A DNA stretch of 64,000 nt from an uncultured Cyclobacteriaceae bacterium (GTDB taxonomy: Bacteria > Bacteroidota > Bacteroidia > Cytophagales > Cyclobacteriaceae), in the NCBI GenBank assembly GCA_943788235.1, contig CALSPM010000002.1, positions 533,983-597,982 on the forward strand, read 5' to 3'. How positions within the stretch are numbered: the stretch's first letter is position 1; each line of letters starts with the position of its first letter. The position numbers were made by a program, and so were the translations under genes. The notes beneath the pieces are model-generated. The model saw nothing but the letters and a program-made list of their open reading frames with translations. It did no database searches and was not told where the DNA came from. Shown piece after piece: positions 1-9,121 of the stretch.

Positions 1-608
1 AACTGTCCATTACCAATATCGGTCACCATAGAGGTATCTAAATCCGTATATCCCGCAGTAGCATTAGATAAGTTTGTAAAAGTAATGGTCAATCCGTAGC
101 CATCATCATCCACATCCACAAAACCATTGACGCAATCAATCAAAATATTTTTGTTAGCCGTGAGCTGATTGCTGTAATAATCAACAAACCTATTATCAGG
201 ATTTAACGCCGGTGCATCATCCACAGCTGTGACAATTACACTGATCAGCTGACTCAATGTTGTCTGATCGGAAGTATTGGTAGCTGTCACTTCCACAGAT
301 GCCTGTCCGTAACCATTCTTTAGAGCACTGATGGTCAACGTGTCATCGGCCACCGTAGCGCTAATTGCCCCGTTGGCATTGATTTTATTTAACTGAAAGC
401 TGAGTGAATCATCAGATACAAACAATGAATTCAATGCATACTTTGCGTCTGCAAAATCTTCAATAAACGTGAGGGTGTCATTGCGAGTTCCATTATCTTG
501 GATGGAATCATAATTGATTGTTTGAGCGCTTACATGAAGGGTAGCGGTAAAAAAGCAGAATCCGAAGAAAAAACGGTTAACGAGTGTAGGTTTTAGTGAT
601 GATTTCAT
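1..608 (-). CDS. secreted protein with bacterial Ig/cadherin-like repeats (C-terminus outside window)
   Basis: The reading frame is open from an ATG at 608 to the window edge, about 202 codons, so only the N-terminus is seen. Residues 1-29 form a Sec signal peptide: basic start (MKSSLKPT), hydrophobic FFFGFCFFTATL, cleavage after VSAQ. The mature part is rich in Asp, Thr, Ser and Asn with phrases such as SVEVTATNTSDQTTLSQ and VIVTAVDDAP, typical of Ig-like/cadherin-like repeats in large Bacteroidetes surface or T9SS-secreted proteins. A good promoter lies about 110 nt upstream. Exact function cannot be given; the C-terminal sorting domain, if any, is off the window. Confidence 0.8.
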   Translation of the reverse strand, partial: MKSSLKPTLVNRFFFGFCFFTATLHVSAQTINYDSIQDNGTRNDTLTFIEDFADAKYALNSLFVSDDSLSFQLNKINANGAISATVADDTLTISALKNGYGQASVEVTATNTSDQTTLSQLISVIVTAVDDAPALNPDNRFVDYYSNQLTANKNILIDCVNGFVDVDDDGYGLTITFTNLSNATAGYTDLDTSMVTDIGNGQ

Positions 609-718
609 ACCTGACTAAATATTTTTAGAAAAAGTAAAACTTTAATTAACTCATAATGAATACTTTACATAGATTTTAATCATGGGTTTATTTACTATCT
701 AAAGGAATAAAAATGACG

Positions 719-750
719 CAAAAGTAAATATAAAGAACAAATAAGAGCAA
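719..750 (-). promoter_or_regulatory. Bacteroidetes-type promoter for the secreted repeat protein
   Basis: On the minus strand there is a TTG (748-750), a 21-nt spacer and TACTTTTG (719-726, followed by C), matching the Bacteroidetes -33 TTG / -7 TAnnTTTG consensus. It gives a leader of roughly 105 nt before the ATG at 608. Confidence 0.55.
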
Positions 751-904
751 TAACTATTTCGTAAGTTAACTAGTGCTCAGATTCCTCAAATCTCTGAATA
801 CTCTTACAAAAAGTAAAGTAACCCTCAGAATTTTCATTTTCACTAAAAATATTATCAATTGAGAGTATAAAATATTGAATCAAAGTTTCATTGATTCTAA
901 AACA

Positions 905-1966
905 TTATTTATAGTAGACCATTTTCATACGTACTTGTTGATCCAAAACACCCAAATTCTGAAACACAGATTTGGTAAGTCTCAGCATGACATTTTGATT
1001 CAATCCAATATTGGGCAATCGGCCTACCACCCGAACATACGCATTTTTGTTATTCATTAAATTGATTACTTCAAAAACGGCACCAATACTCAAAGTTCTA
1101 TGTAATGCTAGGTATTTTGACGTATTCAATTCCGAATCAATTTTCATAACCAATCCCTCCTCGGTATACTTTTCGACACCTCCAATCTCGTTCACAAGTA
1201 TTTTTGATCCATATTTAGAGGATATATAATTTGGCACTTTACTAATTCTTGTCATCGTACTATCATTCACTATCGACCCTGGAAAAATGATTTTTTGTCC
1301 TGTTTTTACTCGATAACTTTTTAAATTATTGTAAAACTTTATTTGATCTTTGGAAGTATTGAATTTTACTGCAATTTCTTCAATGTTTTCACCATTTTGG
1401 ACATAATAAATATAAGGTTTTGGCTCAACTTCACCATCTGTTTTAATGATAGATATACTATCGGAAGAAATATCAACAATCTTTACTTCTTCCTTTAAAA
1501 CGGGACTTGATAGCTCTTTTACATCATTCACGGCAGGAGCCTTTTTGATCAAGAGATTCTGACCTACCGATAACTCATCTGCTGTCAGAAGGTTCATTTT
1601 CCTGAGTGTATCTAAAGAAAGGTCGTATTTTTTTGCAATGGCGTATAAGGTTTCGCCTAAGGCTACTTCATGCCACCCTTCTTGCGGTCCTGAAAGGATC
1701 CGTGAGTCCTGCCAAGCTTCCTTTTCATAATATATTTCCAATACTTGCCCAATATCCAAAGTATTGCCTTTTAAACCATTCTGGCGAATAAGGTTATCTA
1801 CCGTTATATGATACCTTTGGGCCAATGAATAGACGGTTTCTCCCCCTTCCGCTTGATGGATAATAAAAAGGCTGTCTGCGCGCTGCCGTACCTTCAAAGA
1901 ATCGTAGGCATAACCGCCCAAGGCCGTGACAGACAAAACACAAAAAATACAGCCTCTATAAATCAT
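905..1966 (-). CDS. LysM-repeat protein with C-terminal RlpA-like double-psi barrel
   Basis: Predicted cell-envelope protein that binds peptidoglycan through LysM repeats. I start it at the ATG at 1966 (MIYRGCIFCV), which gives a hydrophobic signal segment and 353 residues; the longer frame from 2071 would run far into the upstream gene. Three LysM repeats are visible near residues 36-78, 98-140 and 187-230 (HQAEGGETVYSLAQRY, HEVALGETLYAIAKKY, YYVQNGENIEEIAVKF). The last ~105 residues (EEGLVMKID, YLALHRTLSIGAVFEV, VRVVGRLP) resemble the RlpA-like double-psi beta-barrel that ends many Bacteroidetes LysM proteins. It overlaps the preceding minus-strand gene by 11 nt, so the two are probably co-transcribed. 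Confidence 0.85.
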   Translation of the reverse strand: MIYRGCIFCVLSVTALGGYAYDSLKVRQRADSLFIIHQAEGGETVYSLAQRYHITVDNLIRQNGLKGNTLDIGQVLEIYYEKEAWQDSRILSGPQEGWHEVALGETLYAIAKKYDLSLDTLRKMNLLTADELSVGQNLLIKKAPAVNDVKELSSPVLKEEVKIVDISSDSISIIKTDGEVEPKPYIYYVQNGENIEEIAVKFNTSKDQIKFYNNLKSYRVKTGQKIIFPGSIVNDSTMTRISKVPNYISSKYGSKILVNEIGGVEKYTEEGLVMKIDSELNTSKYLALHRTLSIGAVFEVINLMNNKNAYVRVVGRLPNIGLNQNVMLRLTKSVFQNLGVLDQQVRMKMVYYK

Positions 1967-2771
1967 AAATTTTAATATTGTTTCTATTTTGGACAAATAT
2001 GAGCTTCTTTCCCAAGACCATGAAACTTTCTGCCGATATCCCTTGCACCTGATGATCCAAAATAAATTCATGGACGACCTTTTCTTCCTTCAACCATAAT
2101 AAATGCTTATCCAACAGATCCTTATTTTGCAGATAATAAAGAATTAAAATATGATCATCAACCTCTAAATAAGCTACTTCTTCTTTCGGCTCCCTGTTTG
2201 TTCTACTCAAATATGTAGCGACCGTTTCAAAAGGTGGCGTCGCAGGTGTAAAAATAGTGGGCAATAAGATTTCTTCAATATTTCTTTCATCCCCAATTGA
2301 AATTTCAAGATATTCAACGGCTTGCTCTTTAAATACCTTGCCTTTAATAACAGTATCTGTCAATTCACTTAATTGAAAATCTGGGATCTCTTCTAAGACC
2401 TCGTTCTTTTTCCAATCGTATCGCACCAAGGTAATAGGTCCTGGATTACGCTGATTTTTGTACACGCCTATGATCAACTGATGGCCCTTGATCCCCAATA
2501 AGGTGGACCACCAATCCATTTTAATGGGGATCTTTACTTTGGTAATCTCGTTTGAGTATATATTCATCACCGCAAAATAATGCTCCATCGTCTCTTCAGA
2601 GCGCAATTCAATTCCCAGCTGGGAGGCTACTTGATCCACCTTAATTAACCAAATAGGATCTGTAAATTCCCATGAAAAACCTACATCTGATGTTAAATTC
2701 AAATCTGTGTTGTAATTTTGTACAAATTTAACCTCAACAAGATCAATGCCAAATTTCAAACATATTTTCAT
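1956..2771 (-). CDS. DUF4905-like protein of unknown function
   Basis: About 270 residues, no signal peptide, no membrane segment, rich in beta-type sequence (VDDHILILYYL, LIFVQNRNNIKIYDL). It resembles proteins labelled DUF4905 in Cytophagales, recognised from its general pattern only; no catalytic motif is evident. The start is uncertain. The frame is open to 2813, but its 5' end is antisense to the start of nfeD; ATGs at 2771 and 2813, or a TTG near residue 38, are possible, and the conserved part seems to begin near VGFSWEFTDPIW. It precedes the LysM gene with an 11-nt overlap, which suggests one transcript. Confidence 0.6.
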   Translation of the reverse strand: MKICLKFGIDLVEVKFVQNYNTDLNLTSDVGFSWEFTDPIWLIKVDQVASQLGIELRSEETMEHYFAVMNIYSNEITKVKIPIKMDWWSTLLGIKGHQLIIGVYKNQRNPGPITLVRYDWKKNEVLEEIPDFQLSELTDTVIKGKVFKEQAVEYLEISIGDERNIEEILLPTIFTPATPPFETVATYLSRTNREPKEEVAYLEVDDHILILYYLQNKDLLDKHLLWLKEEKVVHEFILDHQVQGISAESFMVLGKKLIFVQNRNNIKIYDL

Positions 2772-4092
2772 GGCAATCCTTTCTTCTTTGTCCATTTTTT
2801 TGGTATCAGGCAAAGAAAAGACACCGCAGGTATTTCATTTGAAAGTCACCAGCGATATTGATCCAAGAAGCAATCGATATATTTCATTGGGATTGGAAAA
2901 AGCCATTGAAATGAACGTAGACTATGTTATTCTCGAATTGGATACTTACGGTGGTGCTTTGACTGATGCCGATGAAATTAGAACAGCCATACTCAACTAC
3001 GAAAGACCCATTTATGCCTTTATCAATAAAGATGCCGCCTCAGCGGGTGCTTTAATCTCCATCGCTTGTGATAGCATTTTTATGTCAACTGGATCAAGTA
3101 TAGGTGCCGCAACCGTCGTTACGGGTGAGGGTGAAGCGGCGCCTGATAAATATCAATCTTACATGAGATCCATCATGAGATCTACCGCAGAGGCTAAAGG
3201 AAGAAATCCGGAGATTGCCGAGGCCATGGTAGATGAAGAAATACGTTTAGATTCACTGATTAAAGACGATAAGGTTTTGACTTTTTCTGTCTCTGAAGCC
3301 ATTGAATACGGTTTCTGTGAAGCCGAAGTAGAAAGCATTGCTGATATTATGCTCAGATCTGGTGTTACCCAATATGATATAGATCTGTTCGAACTCAATT
3401 GGAGCGAACGATTCATTGCTCTTTTCCTGAACCCTGCCATCAGCGGCGTACTCATACTACTGATTTTGGGAGGACTATATTTTGAGCTGCAATCTCCTGG
3501 CCTTGGTTTTCCAATTATTGCCTCAATAGTAGCCGCTCTGCTTTATTTCACACCCTACTATCTCAATGGCCTGGCTGAAAATTGGGAGATTATTATGTTT
3601 TTTATAGGTCTAATGTTGATCTCACTTGAAGTTTTTATAATTCCAGGATTTGGCATCCCCGGCATTTTAGGCTTGATTTTTACCATAGGATCTCTCACCT
3701 TGGTCATGGTCAATAATGACGGCCTTAATTTTGATTTAATAGAAGCTTCTCTGCTAAAAAATGCCCTCATTACGAGTCTCATTGGATTTATAGGTGCATT
3801 ATTTCTGATGATTGTGCTGGGTGCTAGTTTGACCAAAACTTCTTTTTTCAACCGCTTTGCGCTTACAAAAGTACAGGATACTTCCACGGGATATACCTCT
3901 AGTTTCTACAACAAATCACTCATTGGCTCCATCGGAACCGTAGTAAGTGTCATGCGCCCCAGTGGACGCATCATGATAGATGATGCCATGTATGATGCCT
4001 ATACCCGAGGTGAATACCTCGAGAAAGGTGAAAAAATCAAAGTGATTGCAGCAGAGGGTACTTCTCTAAAGGTTCAAAAATTAGTATCATGA
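2746..4092 (+). CDS. NfeD-family membrane serine protease (ClpP-like domain, membrane segments, OB-fold)
   Basis: Long-form NfeD. An N-terminal signal peptide (ILSSLSIFLV) precedes a ClpP/SppA-like domain (residues ~30-215) with candidate catalytic Ser99 in DAASAGA and Lys135 in APDKYQS, a spacing like the Ser-Lys dyad of archaeal NfeD 1510-N. Residues ~225-370 hold four or five membrane segments, and residues ~380-448 look like the NfeD OB-fold (IGTVVSVMRPSGRIMIDD). NfeD usually works with an SPFH/flotillin-type partner in membrane-protein quality control, but no SPFH gene is adjacent here. The start is ATG 2746 or ATG 2770. It overlaps kdsB by 4 nt (ATGA), so translation is probably coupled. 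Confidence 0.9.
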   Translation: MPNFKHIFMAILSSLSIFLVSGKEKTPQVFHLKVTSDIDPRSNRYISLGLEKAIEMNVDYVILELDTYGGALTDADEIRTAILNYERPIYAFINKDAASAGALISIACDSIFMSTGSSIGAATVVTGEGEAAPDKYQSYMRSIMRSTAEAKGRNPEIAEAMVDEEIRLDSLIKDDKVLTFSVSEAIEYGFCEAEVESIADIMLRSGVTQYDIDLFELNWSERFIALFLNPAISGVLILLILGGLYFELQSPGLGFPIIASIVAALLYFTPYYLNGLAENWEIIMFFIGLMLISLEVFIIPGFGIPGILGLIFTIGSLTLVMVNNDGLNFDLIEASLLKNALITSLIGFIGALFLMIVLGASLTKTSFFNRFALTKVQDTSTGYTSSFYNKSLIGSIGTVVSVMRPSGRIMIDDAMYDAYTRGEYLEKGEKIKVIAAEGTSLKVQKLVS

Positions 4093-4835
4093 AAGTTCTT
4101 GGTATCATCCCTTCACGTTATGAATCGACCCGTTTTCCAGGTAAATCATTAATTGACATTATGGGTAAAACTATGATTCAAAGAGTCTATGAACAGGCAA
4201 AAAAGTCAAAAAAATTAAATGATCTAGTCGTCGCCACCGATGACCAAAGAATTTTTGAAGAGGTTAACAGTTTTGGGGGATCTGTCATCATCACGGGAAA
4301 ACATCATAAAAATGGTACCGAAAGATGTCTTGAAGTAGCCGAATCACTTCAGGCCCAATTTGTGGTAAATATTCAAGGGGATGAACCCTTCATTCAGCCA
4401 GAACAAATTGATAAATTATGTTCCATAATAAGCTCAAATACTGATTTAGCGACCTTAGTTAAGCGTATTAAAGATCCCAGTGATCTCGGGAATCCCAATC
4501 TCGTGAAAGTGGTAAAATCTATAGATGATCATGCCTTATATTTCAGTCGAAGTCCTATACCTTTTGATCGATCTATGAATAAAGAACCCACACTTCTATC
4601 GAAAAAAATTTATTGGAAACACATCGGTATCTATGCTTATCGTACAGAAGTGCTGTCACAAATAGTCAAGTTGAAAGAAAGTGCACTTGAAAAAATGGAA
4701 TCCTTGGAGCAACTCCGGTGGCTAGAAAATGGATATAAAATCAAAACGGCTGAAACCCATTTTGAGTCTATGGGAATAGATACACCCGAGGATTTAGATC
4801 ATTTAATTGCTAAAATGAAAACTGATGCTCAGTAA
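4089..4835 (+). CDS. kdsB: 3-deoxy-manno-octulosonate cytidylyltransferase (CMP-KDO synthetase)
   Basis: Activates KDO with CTP to form CMP-KDO for the inner core of lipopolysaccharide; cytoplasmic. The 248-residue length is normal. The N-terminal nucleotide-binding motif IIPSRYESTRFPGKSL and the NIQGDEPFI motif with its metal-binding Asp are intact, as is the C-terminal GIDTPEDLDHL. It starts inside the stop of nfeD (ATGA overlap), and its own last 11 nt overlap the start of a small membrane-protein gene. The presence of kdsB shows the organism makes KDO-containing LPS. Confidence 0.97.
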   Translation: MKVLGIIPSRYESTRFPGKSLIDIMGKTMIQRVYEQAKKSKKLNDLVVATDDQRIFEEVNSFGGSVIITGKHHKNGTERCLEVAESLQAQFVVNIQGDEPFIQPEQIDKLCSIISSNTDLATLVKRIKDPSDLGNPNLVKVVKSIDDHALYFSRSPIPFDRSMNKEPTLLSKKIYWKHIGIYAYRTEVLSQIVKLKESALEKMESLEQLRWLENGYKIKTAETHFESMGIDTPEDLDHLIAKMKTDAQ

Positions 4836-4989
4836 AAAGACTCTGGTTTGGATATTAATTTCACTTTCAATGATCACCTTCTTATTCTCAATTAGAACAC
4901 CAGATCATCAATTATTCTATACATTTATTGCACTTGGGATATGGGGTGTTAGTTTTGCAGTAAATAAGTATTACCATCCCAATTCATAA
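4825..4989 (+). CDS. small membrane protein, 54 residues, translationally coupled to kdsB
   Basis: A short frame beginning at the ATG at 4825, inside the last codons of kdsB, and ending TAA at 4989. The product starts MLSKKTLVWILISLSMITFL and contains two hydrophobic stretches (residues 6-23 and ~31-46), separated by RTPDHQ, with a basic/polar tail (NKYYHPNS). Signs that it is real are the start-stop overlap with kdsB, the Lys pair before the first helix, and the clean two-helix pattern. Function is unknown; LPS-related small membrane proteins are possible but not shown. Confidence 0.6.
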   Translation: MLSKKTLVWILISLSMITFLFSIRTPDHQLFYTFIALGIWGVSFAVNKYYHPNS

Positions 4990-5111
4990 TTGAATTATTG
5001 ATAGCAAGTTTTTTCCTCAGGTCAAAATATAAGTCATTAAACAAAAAGCCTTTATTATCAACAAGTAATCTGTAAATCTCCTTGAGCAACCAGTGCCACT
5101 GAAAATTTATA

Positions 5112-5999
5112 ATGAACAAGTTACCTAAGAAAATTTTATTTATAATTAATCCCATTTCAGGCAAAAGGAAACAAAAAAACATACATACAATAATCGAACA
5201 CTATCTAGATCATAGGAAATTTTCCTTTGATCTAATGTATTCAGAATATCATCAGCATGCACAAGAGATTGTCCTCGAGCAATTAAAAAACTTTGATATT
5301 ATGATCGCCGTAGGAGGAGATGGTTCTGTCAATCAGATAGGTACCTCATTGATTAATTCCTCAGTAGTATTTGGTATCATACCCTCGGGATCTGGTAATG
5401 GATTGGCGCGCCATCTAAATATTCCACTGAATTTTAAAGGCGCCATTGAGTTAATTAATTCTTATCAGCGGCCTATAAAAATGGATATCGCTAAGATGAA
5501 TGGACACTGTTTTTTATCTACGGCTGGGACTGGGTTTGATGCCCATGTCGCGTGGAAATTTTCAACTGCAACTACTCGAGGTTTTTTAACTTATGCAAAA
5601 ATTATCCTCAAAGAATTATTTAGATACAAAATAACAAAATATGAATTAGAGATCAATGACCAAACCATTAAGATGAAAGCCTTGGCAGTGACCATCGCGA
5701 ATTCAAATCAATATGGAAATAATGCTTTTGTGTCACCCCAATCCAAGTTGAACGATGGCTTTTTGCGATTGATCATCATCAAATTATTTCCTTTTTATTA
5801 TGCACCCCTTCTGATTTTTCGCCTTTTCAATAAAAGCTTACTGAAAAGTAAATTTGTTGTTCAGCATACAGTAAAAAGAATGGTCATGACCTCACCGACT
5901 GGGCACGTACAATTAGATGGCGAATCATTAACTATGGAGGGTAAACTCAACATAGAGGTTGTTCCCAAGTGCTTAAATATCATTGGTAAAATTGAATAA
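5112..5999 (+). CDS. diacylglycerol/lipid kinase family protein (YegS/BmrU type)
   Basis: ATP-dependent lipid kinase fold of 295 residues, acting at the inner face of the membrane. The family nucleotide-binding motif GGDGSVNQI is at residues 68-76 and PSGSGNGLAR at 91-100; the C-terminal half has LDGE (VQLDGESL), typical of the second domain. The substrate cannot be told: diacylglycerol, sphingoid base or another lipid. The gene stands alone on the plus strand, 122 nt after the small membrane gene, and converges on hemL. The ATG at 5112 gives the usual KILFIINPISGK opening of the family. Confidence 0.92.
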   Translation: MNKLPKKILFIINPISGKRKQKNIHTIIEHYLDHRKFSFDLMYSEYHQHAQEIVLEQLKNFDIMIAVGGDGSVNQIGTSLINSSVVFGIIPSGSGNGLARHLNIPLNFKGAIELINSYQRPIKMDIAKMNGHCFLSTAGTGFDAHVAWKFSTATTRGFLTYAKIILKELFRYKITKYELEINDQTIKMKALAVTIANSNQYGNNAFVSPQSKLNDGFLRLIIIKLFPFYYAPLLIFRLFNKSLLKSKFVVQHTVKRMVMTSPTGHVQLDGESLTMEGKLNIEVVPKCLNIIGKIE

Positions 6000-6028
6000 T
6001 TATACAAAACAGCTATTTTTGAAAAAAA

Positions 6029-7327
6029 CTATTTTATTTCATGCATCTCCAACAATACTTCCTCTGTCGCCTTTAAAATAGCGGCTACTTCAGCAGATTG
6101 AATGGCATTGGAAATAAAAAGCGATTCGAATTGACTAGGTGCTAAGTAGATGCCTCGGGACAACATTCCACGAAAATAGGCACCAAACAATTGGGTATCG
6201 GTACTCTTGGCTGTTTCAAAATTCGTCACCTTCTGATCCGTGAAAAATAAACTGTACATACTCCCTATCTGATTGATCGTATACTTGAGGCCTTGACGTG
6301 ATAAGATCTTGGTTATACCAGTAGTTATCTGGCGTGTTGTCTGTTCAACTTGTTTGTATATTTCTGGGTGTTCGTGCAGTTTCCTCAAAATGGCCATTCC
6401 TGCAGCCATCGCTACAGGATTCCCAGACAACGTACCCGCTTGATAAATCGGTCCTTCTGGAGCTATTTGATTCATGATCTCTCTCGAACCTCCATAGGCA
6501 CCGACAGGTAAACCTCCCCCAATGATCTTTCCAAAGGTGGTGAGATCAGGCTTTACTCCCAACAACTCCTGTGCACCGCCTACCGAAAGTCTAAAACCGG
6601 TCATTACTTCATCAAAAATTAATAATATTTTATGGGCATCACATCTCGCTCTAAGGCCTTCTAAAAAATCATCATTTGGAAGTACGCAACCCATATTACC
6701 CGCAACAGGTTCGACAATAATAGCACATATTTCATTTTCATTTTCGGCAAGCACACGATCAACAGCCATCAAATCATTGTATGGCGCTAATAAAGTATCA
6801 CGACTCGTTGCCTTGGTGACTCCCGGGCTATCGGGAACTCCCAAGGTTGCTGCTCCACTTCCTGCGGCTACTAAAAAAGCATCTCCATGACCGTGGTAAC
6901 AGCCCTCAAACTTGATGAATTTATTCTTTCCCGTATAACCTCTGGCCAATCGAATGGCAGACATCGTAGCCTCCGTTCCAGAATTGACCATTCTAATTTT
7001 CTCAATGGAAGGTACCATTTTAATGATTAATTCAGCAATTTCCACCTCTCTTAAACCTGGAGCTCCAAATGAAGTCGAACTTTTCACAGCTTCAAAAATG
7101 GCTTTTTCAACTTCTTCGTTGGCATGGCCTAAAATCATAGGTCCCCAAGAGTTGATGAGGTCTATATAGACATTGTCATCTTCATCATATAAATAGGCTC
7201 CTTTGGCACGAGACATGAAAATGGGATCTCCTCCTACCGACTTAAAGGCTCTTACTGGTGAGTTCACGCCTCCAGGTATCAAAGTCTTTGCACGCTCAAA
7301 TAATGCTTTACTGTTTCGGATGTTCAT
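6029..7327 (-). CDS. hemL: glutamate-1-semialdehyde 2,1-aminomutase
   Basis: PLP enzyme that converts glutamate-1-semialdehyde to 5-aminolevulinate in the C5 route of haem synthesis. All 432 residues look intact: VNSGTEATMSAIRLARG (PLP phosphate site), IFDEVMTGFR, and the PLP lysine Lys267 in TTFGKIIGGGLPVGAYGG. It begins directly after the stop of the TPR/binding-protein gene with no spacer, so it belongs to the guaA transcript. A second haem gene, hemF, lies at 45.7 kb. Confidence 0.97.
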   Translation of the reverse strand: MNIRNSKALFERAKTLIPGGVNSPVRAFKSVGGDPIFMSRAKGAYLYDEDDNVYIDLINSWGPMILGHANEEVEKAIFEAVKSSTSFGAPGLREVEIAELIIKMVPSIEKIRMVNSGTEATMSAIRLARGYTGKNKFIKFEGCYHGHGDAFLVAAGSGAATLGVPDSPGVTKATSRDTLLAPYNDLMAVDRVLAENENEICAIIVEPVAGNMGCVLPNDDFLEGLRARCDAHKILLIFDEVMTGFRLSVGGAQELLGVKPDLTTFGKIIGGGLPVGAYGGSREIMNQIAPEGPIYQAGTLSGNPVAMAAGMAILRKLHEHPEIYKQVEQTTRQITTGITKILSRQGLKYTINQIGSMYSLFFTDQKVTNFETAKSTDTQLFGAYFRGMLSRGIYLAPSQFESLFISNAIQSAEVAAILKATEEVLLEMHEIK

Positions 7328-9121
7328 TTAATTCAATCGCTTAAGCCTAAAATCTTGCATTTCTATGATGGGTACTACTTGATTATCTCGCGTACCTGGA
7401 TACCAATTTCCCTCCATGAGGTATCCTTCCATCAAATCCATATTCCAGCTGTTTTGGAAATACTTTCCATGTTCATTCAACTTACCTCCAATGAACATAA
7501 TGAATTCATAGCCCAATTGATGATAAGTTGAAGGTGACTGATGAAATTCGGAAAGAAAATCATCTCTGAATTGCTCATATACTAACGACTCTTTATCGAT
7601 AAAATCGTCGACTGCCAGTTTCACATTAAGTTTTTGTAGTAGTTCATAGTTCACCGTTCGCTCAAAAAACCAATTACCATAACCGTAAACACTCACCTTT
7701 TCATTACGATTTACTAGCGCTCCCAATAAGTTATTGATGACCGTACTTGACTCGGTAGCCATAAAAATATGGTTTATAGAATCCTTTGGAAAAATAAATT
7801 TATCTTCATAGGCAACCAGCCATTTACCCGTTTCTTGATCAATTAAATAATCAGCTACCTTATCCGCATAAATGATTTTCCTTCCTGATATTTCGGAAAT
7901 TGAATCAGCGTCATTTTTTGTGTAGTATACTTTCTTTGTTTCTATCCAATCATCTAACATAAGCTTTGAACTATTCTCATCCAAATATTTAAATCCCAAT
8001 ATATTAAATCCTTTGTCCTCTAGAAAATCTCTATAAACCTGTCCTGATATTGAATCTCGATCATTTTGATAAAATATAGCGACATTCTTGTTGGTGTCAG
8101 ATTCAGCCACAAACTCAGCTAACTTAAGAGCAACAGTTTTGGATTTGGGCTTGAACATAAAAGCAAAAGGATTATCCTTAATGAATTCTTCGTTATTGGT
8201 AAACGGATTGATAATATTGATACTATCCTTTATTGAAAGAGATTTGACGCTACTGATAGGCCCTGCGTACAAAGGTCCCACGATAAGATCTGCCTCATTC
8301 AAATAAGGCAACAAAGTATCTGTGGTACTTTGCGACTTTTGTGTGTCAAAATCATAAAAATTTAATTGGATACCTTTAGACCTAAGTAAAGATTGTCCAT
8401 GCAGCATACCTTGATAAAATTCAATGATCACTTTATTTCTGATAACTGTATTCGGATTTCCTAGGGAGTCAAACATGAAAGGTAAAGCCACTGCAATCGC
8501 GTAAGACGATGCAAATTCATCTTTTAGACTCCCATTAATTAAATTTTCATTGGTGAAATTGTATTTAGATTTCAATTGATTGACGATGGGTACATATTCA
8601 GATAAGTCTTTTTCAATGATTAATTTTCTCGCCAAAATAAGTGACAATTGACGGTAATTGGGATGCGCTCTATTGTGTTCAAGCAAATCTGTCAAGGATA
8701 AATCCAAACAGTATTTGTTGATTACCCTTGATGAAAATTTCGAATCCCTAGCATAAGCATTATAACGATCTAAAAAATTAAAAGCAGCAGCATATTCATT
8801 CAACTCAAAATATGCTAACGTTAGCCAATAAAACACCTCGTCTTGTTCTGGCCAATTGGGGAATTCCTTTTCAATTACCTCCCAATTGTCAATGGCCCTT
8901 TTATAATCTGCGTTCTTACTATAACACAAACCTTTAAAAAAATAGGCATAAACACCAAGTTGAGGGTCGGTTTTCAATACTTCAAAAGCGCTCATCGCGG
9001 ATCTAAGCTGTTGATTTGACATCAACCTTTTGGCTTCATTGAATTCGTCTCTGGGATCAGACTGCCCTAAGCCCATCAACGTATTCAATAATAAAAACAA
9101 TATGGTTATTTCTTTCAGCAT
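7328..9121 (-). CDS. TPR-repeat plus periplasmic-binding-protein (LppC/branched-chain receptor-like) protein
   Basis: Exported protein of 597 residues when started at the ATG at 9121; that A is also the last base of the guaA stop (TAATG), a coupling signal. An N-terminal signal peptide (ITILFLLLNTLMGLGQ) is followed by TPR-like helices (residues ~20-190: FKGLCYSKNADYKRAIDNWE, WLTLAYFELNEYAAAFNFLD) and then a type I periplasmic-binding fold (residues ~205-590: IAVALPFMFDS, NEADLIVGPLYAG, NVAIFYQNDRDS, FMATESSTVINNLLGAL). This arrangement resembles LpoA/LppC-type proteins, which regulate peptidoglycan synthases in Gammaproteobacteria, but a solute sensor is equally possible. The ligand is unknown. 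Confidence 0.8.
   Translation of the reverse strand: MLKEITILFLLLNTLMGLGQSDPRDEFNEAKRLMSNQQLRSAMSAFEVLKTDPQLGVYAYFFKGLCYSKNADYKRAIDNWEVIEKEFPNWPEQDEVFYWLTLAYFELNEYAAAFNFLDRYNAYARDSKFSSRVINKYCLDLSLTDLLEHNRAHPNYRQLSLILARKLIIEKDLSEYVPIVNQLKSKYNFTNENLINGSLKDEFASSYAIAVALPFMFDSLGNPNTVIRNKVIIEFYQGMLHGQSLLRSKGIQLNFYDFDTQKSQSTTDTLLPYLNEADLIVGPLYAGPISSVKSLSIKDSINIINPFTNNEEFIKDNPFAFMFKPKSKTVALKLAEFVAESDTNKNVAIFYQNDRDSISGQVYRDFLEDKGFNILGFKYLDENSSKLMLDDWIETKKVYYTKNDADSISEISGRKIIYADKVADYLIDQETGKWLVAYEDKFIFPKDSINHIFMATESSTVINNLLGALVNRNEKVSVYGYGNWFFERTVNYELLQKLNVKLAVDDFIDKESLVYEQFRDDFLSEFHQSPSTYHQLGYEFIMFIGGKLNEHGKYFQNSWNMDLMEGYLMEGNWYPGTRDNQVVPIIEMQDFRLKRLN

Noticed and set aside
4949-5182. 77-codon minus-strand frame across the gap before the lipid kinase gene
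   Set aside because: Its first third is antisense to the kinase start and its end is antisense to the small membrane gene. The N-terminus is not signal-like and no family is recognised.
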